Counted from the first letter of the stretch, positions 41,989 to 51,716 are shown. The stretch is 64,000 nt of DNA from Eubacteriales bacterium (GCA_030524715.1 JAUNGB010000017.1:1-64000); one strand, 5' to 3'. Numbers and translations: made by a program. The notes: a model not told the origin generated them from the letters alone.

Positions 41989-42882
41989 ATGAATGTAACA
42001 AAAATTGAAACAGGAAGAGAAGTAAATCAGGAGTATCTGACAGGCGAACGTCCATTGTTCGGAGAGAAGAACCTGCTGGTAAGGGACACGATTTTTGACG
42101 CCGGGGAGTCTCCCTTAAAGGAAAGCAGCGATATTGAACTGCGTAATAGTATGTTCAAGTGGAAATATCCGTTGTGGTATGCAAAAAATATTGTAGCAGA
42201 AGATTGTACCTGGTTTGAGATGGCAAGGGCAGGAGTATGGTATACGGATAATTTGACTGTAAGAAATGCGGTGATCGAAGCTCCTAAGAACTTCCGCCGA
42301 TGTCACGGGCTGTCACTGGAACACGTTTCTCTCCCGAATGCGGCAGAAACTTTGTGGAGCTGTGATGGCGTAACGATGAAAGATGTTATGGCAAAGGGAG
42401 ACTATTTTGCCATGAACAGTACCAATTTAAAAATTGAAGGATTTGAGCTGGTTGGTAATTATTCTTTTGACGGTGCAAAAAATGTGGAAATTCACAATGC
42501 GAAACTGTTGTCAAAGGACGCCTTTTGGAACAGCGAGAATGTTACGGTTTATGATTCTTTTATTTCCGGCGAATATCTCGGTTGGAATGCAAAAAATCTG
42601 ACGCTGATCAACTGTACAATCGAGAGCCTTCAGGGGATGTGTTACATTGAAAATCTGGTTATGAAGAATTGCAGATTATTGCATACTACTCTCGCTTTTG
42701 AATATTCTACGGTGGATGTGGAAGTAAAGGGCAGGATAGACAGCGTACTTAATCCAACGGGAGGAATTATTCGGGCTGATGCTATTGGAGAACTGATTTT
42801 GGAAAAAGATAAAATAAATCCGGCAAAAACAGAGATTATTTGCAAGGAAATTTCCCGTGAGCTGGAGAAGTTTTGTGCATAA
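41989..42882 (+). CDS. DUF3737 family beta-helix protein
   Basis: The protein has 297 residues. The chain is built of short repeating strands (NLLVRDTIFDAGESPLKESS, NIVAEDCTWFEMARAGVWY, NLTVRNAVIEA, NVEIHNAKLLS, NLTLINCTIES) typical of a right-handed parallel beta-helix, and the order of motifs matches DUF3737 as I remember it. Function is unknown. There is no signal peptide, unlike its lipoprotein neighbours. AGGAGG is nine bases before the ATG. Confidence 0.85.
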   Translation: MNVTKIETGREVNQEYLTGERPLFGEKNLLVRDTIFDAGESPLKESSDIELRNSMFKWKYPLWYAKNIVAEDCTWFEMARAGVWYTDNLTVRNAVIEAPKNFRRCHGLSLEHVSLPNAAETLWSCDGVTMKDVMAKGDYFAMNSTNLKIEGFELVGNYSFDGAKNVEIHNAKLLSKDAFWNSENVTVYDSFISGEYLGWNAKNLTLINCTIESLQGMCYIENLVMKNCRLLHTTLAFEYSTVDVEVKGRIDSVLNPTGGIIRADAIGELILEKDKINPAKTEIICKEISRELEKFCA

Positions 42883-42900
42883 GCATAGGAGGAATGAAAG

Positions 42901-43512
42901 ATGATGCTTTTCCTGCTTCGTGGGATTTTGATCGGTCTTATTTTTGGACTTCCGGCAGGGGCGGTAGGTGCGATGACCGTACAGCGTACCTTTCAATACG
43001 GGATATGGGCAGGATTGATTACTGGTCTTGGTTCTTCTGTGGCAGACTGCTTTTATGCCAGCATAGGGGCGTTTGGATTGACGCTGATTTCTGATTTTCT
43101 TCTGCAAGGGCAGAATATCATTCACTGTGCAGGAGGGTGCCTGATTCTGGCAATGGGAATCGGGATTCTATGGAAAAAAGATGCAGGAAATCGGAAGGAT
43201 GCAGAAACTTCCGGTTTCCTGCGAATGTTTCTATCTTCTTTTGCGGTAGGAATCACAAATCCGGCAGCAATTTTGACTTTTCTTCTGGCTTTCTCATGGT
43301 TTGGAATTGGAGAAATAACTGGATTTATAGAAGGAATACTACTGGTATGCGGGGTATTCCTGGGGACTTATATCTGGTGGGGATTCTTAGCGGTAGGAAC
43401 GGAAAGACTGAAGAAAAAAGCAAAACAAATGAATTTATTACGAGTGAATAAAATCTTTGGAGGGATTCTAATCATATTAGGTGTAGGAATTCTGATAGGT
43501 TTTTTAATATAG
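42901..43512 (+). CDS. LysE/RhtB-family exporter
   Basis: The protein has 203 residues, six hydrophobic helices, beginning LLRGILIGLIFGLPAGAVGAM and with GITNPAAILTFLLAFSWFG in the middle, the conserved LysE family region. The family exports amino acids or small metabolites. It suggests that a small product of this operon leaves the cell. Confidence 0.9.
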   Translation: MMLFLLRGILIGLIFGLPAGAVGAMTVQRTFQYGIWAGLITGLGSSVADCFYASIGAFGLTLISDFLLQGQNIIHCAGGCLILAMGIGILWKKDAGNRKDAETSGFLRMFLSSFAVGITNPAAILTFLLAFSWFGIGEITGFIEGILLVCGVFLGTYIWWGFLAVGTERLKKKAKQMNLLRVNKIFGGILIILGVGILIGFLI

Positions 43513-43548
43513 ATAGAATAAAATGATAGGAAAGACGGGATAAAGTAT

Positions 43549-44103
43549 ATGAAAAAAGGGTATATGCTTTTCTTCCTTATGAGTGTCTGTCTGCTGACGT
43601 TGGCAGCTTGTGGAAATCAGACGAATACAAACGGAAGAACAGAAGACACAGAAATTTTAGAAACGGAAGATAATACAGAAAATTCATCGGACACAGATAG
43701 TGTGGAAAGTACAGAAGATACCGAGAACATGGAAACGAATATGGAGAAGGGAGACAATATAATGGTTATTGAGGCAGGCGGACAGCAGTTTCGGGCTGTG
43801 TTATATGATAATGATACGGCGGCAGCTTTGGCAGAAATGTTACCAATGACGTTGAATATGGAAGAAATGAATGGCAATGAAAAATATTATTTTATGGATG
43901 AATCACTTCCCACAGAATCAGAAATCATAGGGACGATTCAGAACGGCGATATTATGCTGTATGGTTCAGACTGTCTGGTGCTTTTCTTTAAAACTTTTGA
44001 TACATCTTATACATATACAAGAATCGGGTATGTTGAGGAACCGGAAGCATTTGCGGCAGCCCTTGCCAGAGGAACGGTAGAAATCAGTTTTTATATGGAA
44101 TAA
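43549..44103 (+). CDS. Lipoprotein with cyclophilin-like fold, second copy
   Basis: The protein has 184 residues. Lipobox LAAC (Cys about 21), a long Thr/Glu-rich linker, then a domain with GGQQFRAVLYDNDTAAALAEM, MLYGSDCLVLFFKTF and YTRIGYVEEPEAF, the cyclophilin_like pattern seen also in the lipoprotein at 41166. The two domains are only distantly alike, so this is not a recent duplication. Confidence 0.85.
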   Translation: MKKGYMLFFLMSVCLLTLAACGNQTNTNGRTEDTEILETEDNTENSSDTDSVESTEDTENMETNMEKGDNIMVIEAGGQQFRAVLYDNDTAAALAEMLPMTLNMEEMNGNEKYYFMDESLPTESEIIGTIQNGDIMLYGSDCLVLFFKTFDTSYTYTRIGYVEEPEAFAAALARGTVEISFYME

Positions 44104-44125
44104 ATGAAATCGAGGAGGATATAAA

Positions 44126-45304
44126 ATGCAGAGTATATTTGATGAAAAAATAGAACGCAGAAATACCGGAAGCATGAAATGGGACGTAGCGGATGGAGAA
44201 CTGCCCATGTGGGTTGCGGATATGGACTTTAAGACAGCGCCAGAAGTTACAGACGCCATTCTTAAACGTGCGAGACAAGGAGTTTTCGGATATACGCTGA
44301 TTACAGATGAATGGTATCAGGCGTATATAAATTGGTGGAAGCATCGTCATGATTTTCGGATAGAAAAGGAGTGGCTGATTTTCTGTACGGGTGTAGTTCC
44401 CGCCATATCCAGCATTGTCCGCAAAATGACTACCGTAGGGGAGAATGTGGTGGTAATGACGCCGGCTTACAACATATTTTTCAATTCTATTCTGAATAAT
44501 GGAAGGAATGTGCTGGAAAGCAGACTGCGCTATAAAGAGGGAGTATATCAGATAGATTTTGAAGATTTAGAAGAAAAACTTGCAGAACCGCAGACGTCCA
44601 TGCTGATTTTATGCAATCCGCACAATCCCATTGGGAAAATATGGAATAGAGAAACTCTGGAACGAATTGGAATGTTGTGTAAGAAATATCATGTACTGGT
44701 TCTTTCAGATGAGATTCACTGTGATATAACGAAGCCAGGAAGTGGCTATATTCCATTTGCGTCTGTATCTGAGGAATGTAGGGAGAATAGTATTACCTGT
44801 ATTGCTCCGACGAAAGCGTTTAATCTGGCGGGAATCCAGACGGCTGCAGTGGTTATTCCTGATAAAACTCTCCGGCACAAAGTAAACCGTGGGCTGAATA
44901 CGGATGAGGTGGCAGAACCGAATGTATTTGCCGCAATAGCGCCGGCAGCCGCTTTTGGATATGGCAGTAAATGGCTGGATGAACTGCGGGAGTATCTTTG
45001 GGAAAACAGAAGATTTGCAGAAAGATTTATTACGGAAAATATTCCCGAAGTCAGTGCTGTAAAAGGTGAGGCAACGTATCTTTTGTGGCTGGACTGCAGA
45101 AAAGTAATTGGAGATTCAACGGAATTGTGTCGCTTTATCCGTAAGGACAGCGGGCTTTATCTTTCAGATGGCAGGGAATACAGAAATGGGGACGGATTTT
45201 TAAGAATGAATCTGGCTTGCCCAAAAGAAAGGGTACAGGATGGATTAGAGCGGTTAAAGAAAAGTATTAGTGCATATGAAGAATGGGTATGTAGGCAATG
45301 TTAA
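44126..45304 (+). CDS. MalY/PatB-type C-S lyase aminotransferase
   Basis: The protein has 392 residues. It is a fold-type I PLP enzyme with LPMWVADMDF, CNPHNPIGKIW, LSDEIHCDI, the PLP lysine in APTKAFNLAG and LRMNLACP. The family comprises cystathionine beta-lyase / maltose regulon MalY and other C-S lyases. GAGGA lies before ATG. It is the last gene of the operon as far as spacing shows. Confidence 0.92.
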   Translation: MQSIFDEKIERRNTGSMKWDVADGELPMWVADMDFKTAPEVTDAILKRARQGVFGYTLITDEWYQAYINWWKHRHDFRIEKEWLIFCTGVVPAISSIVRKMTTVGENVVVMTPAYNIFFNSILNNGRNVLESRLRYKEGVYQIDFEDLEEKLAEPQTSMLILCNPHNPIGKIWNRETLERIGMLCKKYHVLVLSDEIHCDITKPGSGYIPFASVSEECRENSITCIAPTKAFNLAGIQTAAVVIPDKTLRHKVNRGLNTDEVAEPNVFAAIAPAAAFGYGSKWLDELREYLWENRRFAERFITENIPEVSAVKGEATYLLWLDCRKVIGDSTELCRFIRKDSGLYLSDGREYRNGDGFLRMNLACPKERVQDGLERLKKSISAYEEWVCRQC

Positions 45305-45351
45305 TAGATATAGTAAAATGTTTAGAAGATTAACTTAAGGAGGAAGCCCCT

Positions 45352-46356
45352 ATGTACAGTGTATTGCTGGTGGACGATGAGCCGAGGGCCGTAAAACATT
45401 TGCAGACTCTTATAGAAAAGTGTGATAATTTTGAAGTGTGTGGAAGTGCGGCTGAAGGGCAGGACGCTTTGCAGAAAATCAAAAGCCTGAACCCGGATGT
45501 GGTCATAAGCGATATCCGCATGCCTGTCCTTGACGGTCTGGGGCTGGCTGAGAAACTGTATGCAATGGAAGAAAAGCCGATATTGGTTTTGGTGAGCGGT
45601 TATGCTGAATTTGCTTATGCACAGCAGGCAGTTCGGCTTGGGGTGAAGGATTACATCTTGAAACCAGTGGTGCCGCTTACCATGAAGGAAACAATGAAGG
45701 AATTGGAGAAAAGACTGGATAAAGCTTATTATGAGAAAAGGAAGGAAATACTCCGGCTGCTGTGCAATGGAAAAAGCGTAGATAATGAAAAATTGAAGGA
45801 TGTTTTTTCGGCAGAAATGTTTTACCCGGCATTAGTTCGGTATGGAGGAATGCCGATTCTTTACCAGGATATAAAAAGTATGGAGCTTTTTTCAGAGGCG
45901 GGCGAACCGATTTTAATGTATGGGAGAGACGAAAGGGAGGCATTTTACTTGTGCCCTGCCCGGTCTTTTGAATATGAAGAATTCGAGAAAATCTTAAATG
46001 AACGTGTGCGGAAGGAAAATGGTGACCGGAGTTATTATACGATGGTGTTGAAAAAAGAACCTGTAGAGTTTCAGGAGTTTCCTGATCTGATACCATCCAT
46101 GTACAGAATATTGGATAAAGGAATGATTTTAGGGAAAAACCGGAAACTCTTTTATAATAAAAGGCTGGAGCAAACTCTTTCCGGAGAAAATAATAAAGAA
46201 AAAATAATACTGGAAATGTATGAGAAGGTTCTGGTGAAGGGAGATATCCGAACTATCAGGGAAGAATTGAAGAAATTGCTTTGGAGGCTGAATGAAGAAG
46301 GGTATCCGGAATTTCAGATGCGCAGATTTCTGGGAAGATGCAGCTATCTTTCGTAG
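45352..46356 (+). pseudogene. YesN-type response regulator truncated by a deletion
   Basis: 334 codons remain: a complete receiver (VLLVDDEPRAVK, phospho-Asp in VVISDIRMPVLDG, Lys in YILKPVV) and the linker region. The whole C-terminal AraC DNA-binding domain seen in the homologous gene at 26746 (about 170 residues) is missing. The frame runs a few codons into foreign sequence and stops. It probably once paired with the YesM kinase at 47247. Confidence 0.8.
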
Positions 46357-47081
46357 AGCCCCGTGCGAAGAATGTGGATTCTAATCAGAATTTCCTGGCA
46401 CAGGTACGCAGAACGGAAGACGCTCTTTATGTCTGGGCAAACTATTTCATGAACAGAAATACAGAAGAAGATACTTTGAATTTGAGCCTTGACGGTGTTG
46501 GCAAGCCCTACAGCGTGGATGCGTGGACAGGCGAGCTTGCAGTAGCAGAACCCATTACTCTGGATAAATGGAATCTGACCGTAGAGGACTGGCATGCAGG
46601 TGAAAAGGTTTATGTAACAGAAGACCGCGGCCTTGGCTATGAGTCAACAGAAGTTTACTGGACTACGGAAAAGACGGCCATTGAGGTAGGTGAGACAGAA
46701 TTGCTTCCATGGAAGGAAATCGAGGCAGTAGGAGAAGAAGTTTCCGGTATCGGACATTATACCACAACCTTTACTTTGCCGGATGACTGGTCAGAAAGCA
46801 ATGGGGCGGTTCTTAGCATTGATACACTTTATGGAAATACGGCGGCTGTATATGTAAACGGTGAAAAAGCGCCGGGATTTGATTTTGTGGGACGTACACT
46901 GGATATCAGTGAGCTTCTCACAGCCGGCGAAAATACGATTGAAATAGAAGTTTCTACTACTTTGAAAAACCGTATGATCGCCAGTGGATACCTGGAAATG
47001 GTAAGCCGCGAGCAGACACCTGATAACTACGGTATGGCAGGTGTAACTATTACACCTTATACCCTTGCTGAGCTTGAATAA
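46338..47081 (+). pseudogene. C-terminal fragment of a large glycoside hydrolase (GH106/GH2-like)
   Basis: About 247 codons without a proper start. Motifs such as VGKPYSVDAWTGEL and a final jelly-roll (AAVYVNGEKAPGFDF, TAGENTIEIEVSTTLKNRM, YGMAGVTITPY) are those of the C-terminal sandwich of GH106-like rhamnosidases and GH2-like enzymes. The catalytic part is gone. It is joined directly to the truncated response regulator, so one deletion removed the 3' part of one gene and the 5' part of the other. Confidence 0.75.
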
Positions 47082-47127
47082 AATGTGAAAAAATATCCGA
47101 TAGTGAAACAGAACTAATTAATTGTTT

Positions 47128-47170
47128 GAGGCGTTTTGGTTATATGAATCAGAGCGCCTCTTTTCTTTAT
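47128..47170 (+). terminator. Terminator after the glycosidase fragment
   Basis: GAGGCG and CGCCTC close a 21-nt loop region with extra pairing, followed by TTTTCTTT. Confidence 0.6.
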
Positions 47171-47246
47171 GCGCAAAGAGAGTCTGTACAGTTGAAGGTT
47201 CTGACTTTTTATGATAGAATTCACAGAAAAAGAAGGGAGATCTGTC

Positions 47247-49004
47247 ATGCGTTTCCAGTTTAGAATGCTGCGGGCATATACGGTTCTGGCGCTGATTTTT
47301 TCGTTGATCATGGGAAGCTGCTGGCAGTATTTTACTGTACGGTCGGAATACAGGGAAGCACGGAATGATCTGACTTTGATCGGGCAGCAGATGGCGTCTC
47401 AGTTTGATGTGATGTATGATTCTATGCGTCAGGCAGCTTCGGAGATACTGTCTGATCAAGATGTGGTAGCGGCCATACGGGTACTCCGCAATCCGGAACT
47501 TCATGACCGGAAAACGCTTGCAGACTGCCGGTCAGTGATCGAACGAAAGATCAGTACCAATTATTTTGTGACTGCTTACAATCGTGTGATTTTTTTTAAT
47601 GATTATGGAACGGTTCTTTACAGTACTCTCGATATTTTATCCGGTTTTATTGATAGTTCAGCAGCTCCTGTAAACAGGGATTATCTGAAGGAAGTGGAGG
47701 ATCTTCACGGAAAACCCTATCTGACTGTGGTAACGGAGGATCCATGGGGAGAAAACCAGGATCTTGTGTTTTCTATGATCCGTTCTGTAGTTGGCGATTC
47801 CCTGGGCTTTATTGAAGTACAGCAAAAGGCCGGGAAGCTGGATGAACTTTTTGCGCCGCCGAATGAGGATATATCTGTAATGATCATCCTTCCTGGTCAG
47901 GGAATGCTTTACAGTAATGAGAATGAAGATTCTAAGATACTGTTGAAATATGAGGCGGGCAGTCCGGATGGAATTTATGACGATGACGAGGCTGGGCGGC
48001 TGGTCTTTTTGACTACGGCAGAAAATCAGGCTAAGGTTCTGGTATCTGTCCGCCAATCAGTTCTGAAAGAAAATATCCGCTACTCTTATGTTATGGCTGC
48101 GGTTTTTATGCTGGCTTTCTTTCTGTTGTCTTTTGGTTTTATTTATTTTGTATCCGGTCGGCTTACGAAGCCTATCCGGGAAATGCGCAGGCAGATTGAT
48201 CATACACAGCTTTCTATGTTGGATCAAAAGATCGAGCTTAAGAGTTCTGATGATGAAATCCAGGCGCTTGGCCAATCCTATAATGACCTTCTGCATCGTT
48301 TGCTGAAGTCTATTGACAGGGAGAAAAAGCTTTCACTTTTGCAGCTTCAGACACAGTTTGACTCTCTTCAGGCACAGATTAATCCACATTTCCTGTATAA
48401 TATTCTGAATGTGATTATTGCCAGGGGTGTTGAAGATGATGATGATCTGATCTGCGACATTTGTGCGAATCTTGCAGACATGCTGAGATATTCCACGAAT
48501 ACCCTGGAGCGTACCGCTTCTGTACGTGATGAGGTTCAGTATCTTCAGAAATATTTGTACTTGATGAAAACCCGTTATATGGATCAATTGGAAACAAACA
48601 TTTGTATCTCACCGGATATTGAATCGTATAAGCTTCCGAAGATTACATTGCAGCAGCTTGCAGAAAACAGTATCAATCATGGTTACTGCCGCAAATCATG
48701 TATTATGCATATTGAGATAGAGGGTAACATTAAAGAAAAAGGATGGTATCTTACAATACGCGATAATGGGGATGGTTTTACAACAGAAGGTATTTCAGAT
48801 ATAAAAGAAAACCTGGCTGCAATCCGCAGAAGGATTGATGACCAGAATCTTGCGATTGAGGCTGAAATCGGAGGAATGGGTCTGATTAATCTTTATGCCA
48901 GATTGTATCTGCTTTACGGAAGCAGACTTAGCTTTGATATGGGAAACCGCCCGGAAGGAGGGGCAGAAATTACCATCTATATTCTGGATGAATCAAATGA
49001 ATAG
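47247..49004 (+). CDS. YesM-type sensor histidine kinase
   Basis: The protein has about 585 residues. Membrane helix near residue 8-27, extracellular sensor, second helix near 275-297, HAMP, His_kinase with QINPHFLYNILNVIIAR, and HATPase with QQLAENSINHGY and DNGDGF. It is the same architecture as the kinase at 31444. Its likely regulator (45352) is truncated and the sugar transporter genes usually found between are absent, so it may be an orphan. ATG 47247 follows AAGGGAG. Confidence 0.88.
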   Translation: MRFQFRMLRAYTVLALIFSLIMGSCWQYFTVRSEYREARNDLTLIGQQMASQFDVMYDSMRQAASEILSDQDVVAAIRVLRNPELHDRKTLADCRSVIERKISTNYFVTAYNRVIFFNDYGTVLYSTLDILSGFIDSSAAPVNRDYLKEVEDLHGKPYLTVVTEDPWGENQDLVFSMIRSVVGDSLGFIEVQQKAGKLDELFAPPNEDISVMIILPGQGMLYSNENEDSKILLKYEAGSPDGIYDDDEAGRLVFLTTAENQAKVLVSVRQSVLKENIRYSYVMAAVFMLAFFLLSFGFIYFVSGRLTKPIREMRRQIDHTQLSMLDQKIELKSSDDEIQALGQSYNDLLHRLLKSIDREKKLSLLQLQTQFDSLQAQINPHFLYNILNVIIARGVEDDDDLICDICANLADMLRYSTNTLERTASVRDEVQYLQKYLYLMKTRYMDQLETNICISPDIESYKLPKITLQQLAENSINHGYCRKSCIMHIEIEGNIKEKGWYLTIRDNGDGFTTEGISDIKENLAAIRRRIDDQNLAIEAEIGGMGLINLYARLYLLYGSRLSFDMGNRPEGGAEITIYILDESNE

Positions 49005-49010
49005 CATAAA

Positions 49011-49032
49011 GGGCTGTGAAATGTCACAGCCC
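49011..49032. terminator. Small hairpin between convergent reading frames
   Basis: GGGCTGTGA, AATG, TCACAGCCC; the stop codon of the minus-strand pseudogene lies inside the stem. The T-run is weak. Confidence 0.5.
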
Positions 49033-49300
49033 CCAGTCCAAACCAAGGCTGATCGCCGTTTTCAGGCAATCCTCATCATATTCTTTTGCTGCTTCCAGGT
49101 ATGTCAGATTTCCGTTCAGAAGATTACGGGATATTTCGATACAATTTTCACCTTTTAAAGTAGTCTCAAATTTGACATCTTTAAAGACTTTCCGGTTGGC
49201 TTGGAAAGCCAGGTTCAGGATGGCACTGGCATTGAGCAGGTCATCTTTATCGGTAAGGTTCCCTATCCTGTAGACCAGCATTTCTGCAGTGGCAGCTTTC
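49024..49300 (-). pseudogene. PD-(D/E)XK nuclease-like protein, C-terminal remnant
   Basis: About 85-90 codons (MLVYRIGNLTDKDDLLNASA ... AISLGLDWGL) match the middle of the intact protein at 50560 and then diverge into a different, family-typical tail. The N-terminal nuclease half is deleted: sequence jumps directly to a 90-bp block that lies 165 bp upstream of the intact paralogue. It is a truncated paralogue. Confidence 0.75.
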
Positions 49301-49389
49301 CATTAGCAAAAGGTGTTGCTGCGCCTTGGACAGGATATTGTCTGCCCGATATAAGCATAACATATGGATGTTGGTTTTTCCACTGAAAA
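49300..49389. repeat. 90-bp upstream block of the nuclease-like genes, copy 1
   Basis: CATTAGCAAAAGGTGTTGCT and the following 70 bases recur at 51627-51716 with about ten differences. Its position relative to the remnant gene shows the extent of the deletion. Confidence 0.85.
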
Positions 49390-49496
49390 ATCGAAAATGA
49401 AAGGATTTGTTTTTTTTTGAAAAAAATGTTATAGTTAAAAACAGAGGACTCCTGATTATGGCAGATTGACAAAAATGACGTCAGGAGAAGAAAAAG

Positions 49497-50501
49497 ATGA
49501 AAGTTAGTATTCGTGATTTAAGTAAAATGACAGGCTTTTCCCCGGCGACAATTTCCAATGCTCTGAATCATAAAAAAGGGGTGAACCGTGATACGGCGGA
49601 AGAGATTTTCCGGGTTGCAAGAGAAACGGGGTATTTAAGCTCCAATGCAGTAACCAAGATCAAACTGCTGATTTTTAAGAAAAACGGACAGATTATTGAG
49701 GATACTCCGTTTTTTCAGAGTTTGATCGAGGGTTTTGAGGAAGAATGCCGGAGGCTTGGATATGAGATGGTGGTTTGTCGGGCCGACCAGAGAGATGAGG
49801 ACTATGAGCTTCAGGTAAGGGAGCTTCTTGGAGAACAGGGGGCCGCCGTGGTGGTTCTGGCGACTGAAATGATGGACGGGGATCTGGAAATTTATAAAAA
49901 CGCCCCATGCCCTTTGGTGATTCTGGATCACTGGTCAGAATCCATGGAATTTAATGCTGTATTGATCAATAATGCAGATGCTGCCCGTATGATGACGGAG
50001 CATCTTCTGGATTATGGCCATACGGAAGTAGGATACCTGCGCGGTTCCTTCCGTATCAAGGGCTTTCGCTCCCGCTTTGTGGGGTTTCAGACAGCGCTGA
50101 AGAAGAGGAAGATCCCTTACCAGGAGGAATATACCGTTACCCTTGGAACCTCCTTAAACGGGGCATATCAGGATATGCTGAAATATCTTCAGAAGAAGCC
50201 GAAGCTTCCGACGGCTTTTTTTGCAGATAATGATATGATCGCATTGGGCGCGATGAAGGCGCTGCAGGAATCCGGTTACCGGATTCCACAGGATGTTTCT
50301 GTTGCGGGCTTTGATGATCTTCCCTTCAGTGAGATTTCGTCCCCGGCGCTTACGACTCTGCGGGTGCCCAACAGGGAAATGGGAAAGATGGCCGTACGCC
50401 GTCTGGCGGAGATGATTGACGGCATTGCCGCAGATGCGGTGATCAAAACTCAGGTCTGCCCCAGGATCATATACCGCAATACAGTAAGGAAACTGTCATA
50501 A
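49497..50501 (+). CDS. LacI-family transcriptional regulator
   Basis: The protein has 334 residues. An N-terminal helix-turn-helix (VSIRDLSKMTGFSPATISNA) and hinge precede a periplasmic-binding-like core (TAFFADNDMIALGAMKALQ, VAGFDDLPFSEI, LTTLRVP). It probably represses the pentose operon beginning at 52076, whose promoter carries TGTTTA/TAAACA palindromes. The nuclease-like gene lies between regulator and target. Confidence 0.92.
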   Translation: MKVSIRDLSKMTGFSPATISNALNHKKGVNRDTAEEIFRVARETGYLSSNAVTKIKLLIFKKNGQIIEDTPFFQSLIEGFEEECRRLGYEMVVCRADQRDEDYELQVRELLGEQGAAVVVLATEMMDGDLEIYKNAPCPLVILDHWSESMEFNAVLINNADAARMMTEHLLDYGHTEVGYLRGSFRIKGFRSRFVGFQTALKKRKIPYQEEYTVTLGTSLNGAYQDMLKYLQKKPKLPTAFFADNDMIALGAMKALQESGYRIPQDVSVAGFDDLPFSEISSPALTTLRVPNREMGKMAVRRLAEMIDGIAADAVIKTQVCPRIIYRNTVRKLS

Positions 50502-50502
50502 C

Positions 50503-50550
50503 AAAAAGCATTGCAAAATAAGAGAAATTTATTTTGCAATGCTTTTTAAA
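50503..50550. terminator. Bidirectional terminator
   Basis: AAAAAGCATTGCAAAATAA pairs with TATTTTGCAATGCTTTTT around an eight-base loop, between convergent genes. Confidence 0.9.
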
Positions 50551-50559
50551 TGCCAACGA

Positions 50560-51462
50560 TTATTTTGTTTTATTCAGTTCATTCTGTGCTGCCTTTGCTT
50601 TGATTTCTTCGTACTTTTCGATCGTAATACCTAATGCTTCACATGCTTCCGTCAGCGATACGCCAAATTTTTTTACGAAGTTATCAATGGCCTGAACTTT
50701 TACAATATCTGTGGTGTTGGTGACAGCAGCATCAACGGCAGCATCAACAGCAGCATCAAATTCAGGCTGCATAAGTTCCCGTAATTCTTCAAACATAGTT
50801 CCATCCTCCTTGACATCTTTAAAGATTTTTCGGTTGGCTTGGAAAGCCAGGTTCAGGACGGCACTGGCATTGAGCAGGTCATCTTTATCGGTAAGGTTTC
50901 CTATCCTGTAGACCAGCATTTCTGCAGCGGCAGCTTTCATATTTCTGGTAAGGGATGTCAGCCAGATGTGGAGTTCCTTATCCAACTTTTTGGATACGAT
51001 CACCTGGGTCGGAAAGAAGCCGTCCCTGGTTACATAATATATGCCCGGATATCTCTGTTCCACCGTAAAATTACGCTCCCGGAAATAACGGAATAATTCC
51101 CGGGGATATCCCTCCCGTACAAAGGAAAGGGTGATGTCATCGTCTTTGATAGAATCCACAGAGGGGCTGTTGGATTTGTAAAAGCAGGCGTACCCCAAAA
51201 CCTTAAAATATGTATCCACATTTAAGGCATCTTCCGGAGATTTATACTCCATCAGATTATGGCCGCGGAAAATCTTTCCTATTTCATTATTGATGGAAAT
51301 ATCCTCCGTTTTCCTGATGACCAGAAGATCGATCTGCAGGGGCTTGGAGCTGAGCTGATATTCTTTCTGAAAATCAACATCATTTTTGTTTTCAACGAGC
51401 TCCAACCGTACAGCCGAGCAGAATGGCCCGTGCCATTGTTTCCTAATTTCACTTTGCTCCAT
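50560..51462 (-). CDS. PD-(D/E)XK nuclease-like protein (Rpn-like)
   Basis: The protein has 300 residues. An N-terminal core with LQIDLLVIRK and NLMEYKSPED gives the D...ExK pattern of PD-(D/E)XK nucleases, as in Rpn/transposase-like proteins multiplied in gut Firmicutes. A 12-bp triplicated segment (50723-50758) encodes AVDAAVDAAV. The C-terminal helix FGVSLTEACEALGITIEKYE resembles the tail of Rpn-like proteins. AAGGAG is before the ATG. A truncated paralogue lies at 49024. The function is unknown; transfer-associated nuclease is an inference from the family. Confidence 0.72.
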   Translation of the reverse strand: MEQSEIRKQWHGPFCSAVRLELVENKNDVDFQKEYQLSSKPLQIDLLVIRKTEDISINNEIGKIFRGHNLMEYKSPEDALNVDTYFKVLGYACFYKSNSPSVDSIKDDDITLSFVREGYPRELFRYFRERNFTVEQRYPGIYYVTRDGFFPTQVIVSKKLDKELHIWLTSLTRNMKAAAAEMLVYRIGNLTDKDDLLNASAVLNLAFQANRKIFKDVKEDGTMFEELRELMQPEFDAAVDAAVDAAVTNTTDIVKVQAIDNFVKKFGVSLTEACEALGITIEKYEEIKAKAAQNELNKTK

Positions 51463-51626
51463 TTAAGTTCTTCTCCTTTAATATATTGTATTGTTCTTTG
51501 GTGTTTTTATAATCAGGGAGAACCTTTTATGAAGGTCTGTGAATATTTTATCATTTGTATTGAAAACCTGCCTCTTATGTGAAAAATCAATCGGCTTCAT
51601 CCACAGGCGGTTTTCCGTAAACGTAT

Positions 51627-51716
51627 CCATTAGCAAAAGGTGTTGCTGCACCTTAGGCAGAATATTATCTGTCCGATATAAGCATAACATATAGATGTTG
51701 TTTTTTCCACTGAAAA
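51627..51716. repeat. 90-bp upstream block, copy 2
   Basis: This is the partner of 49300-49389. It lies 165 bp upstream of the intact nuclease-like gene. Because it has been kept with both paralogues it may be part of a mobile or duplicated unit. Apart from this block, the 613-bp gap 51463-52075 holds the operator region annotated next. Confidence 0.8.
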
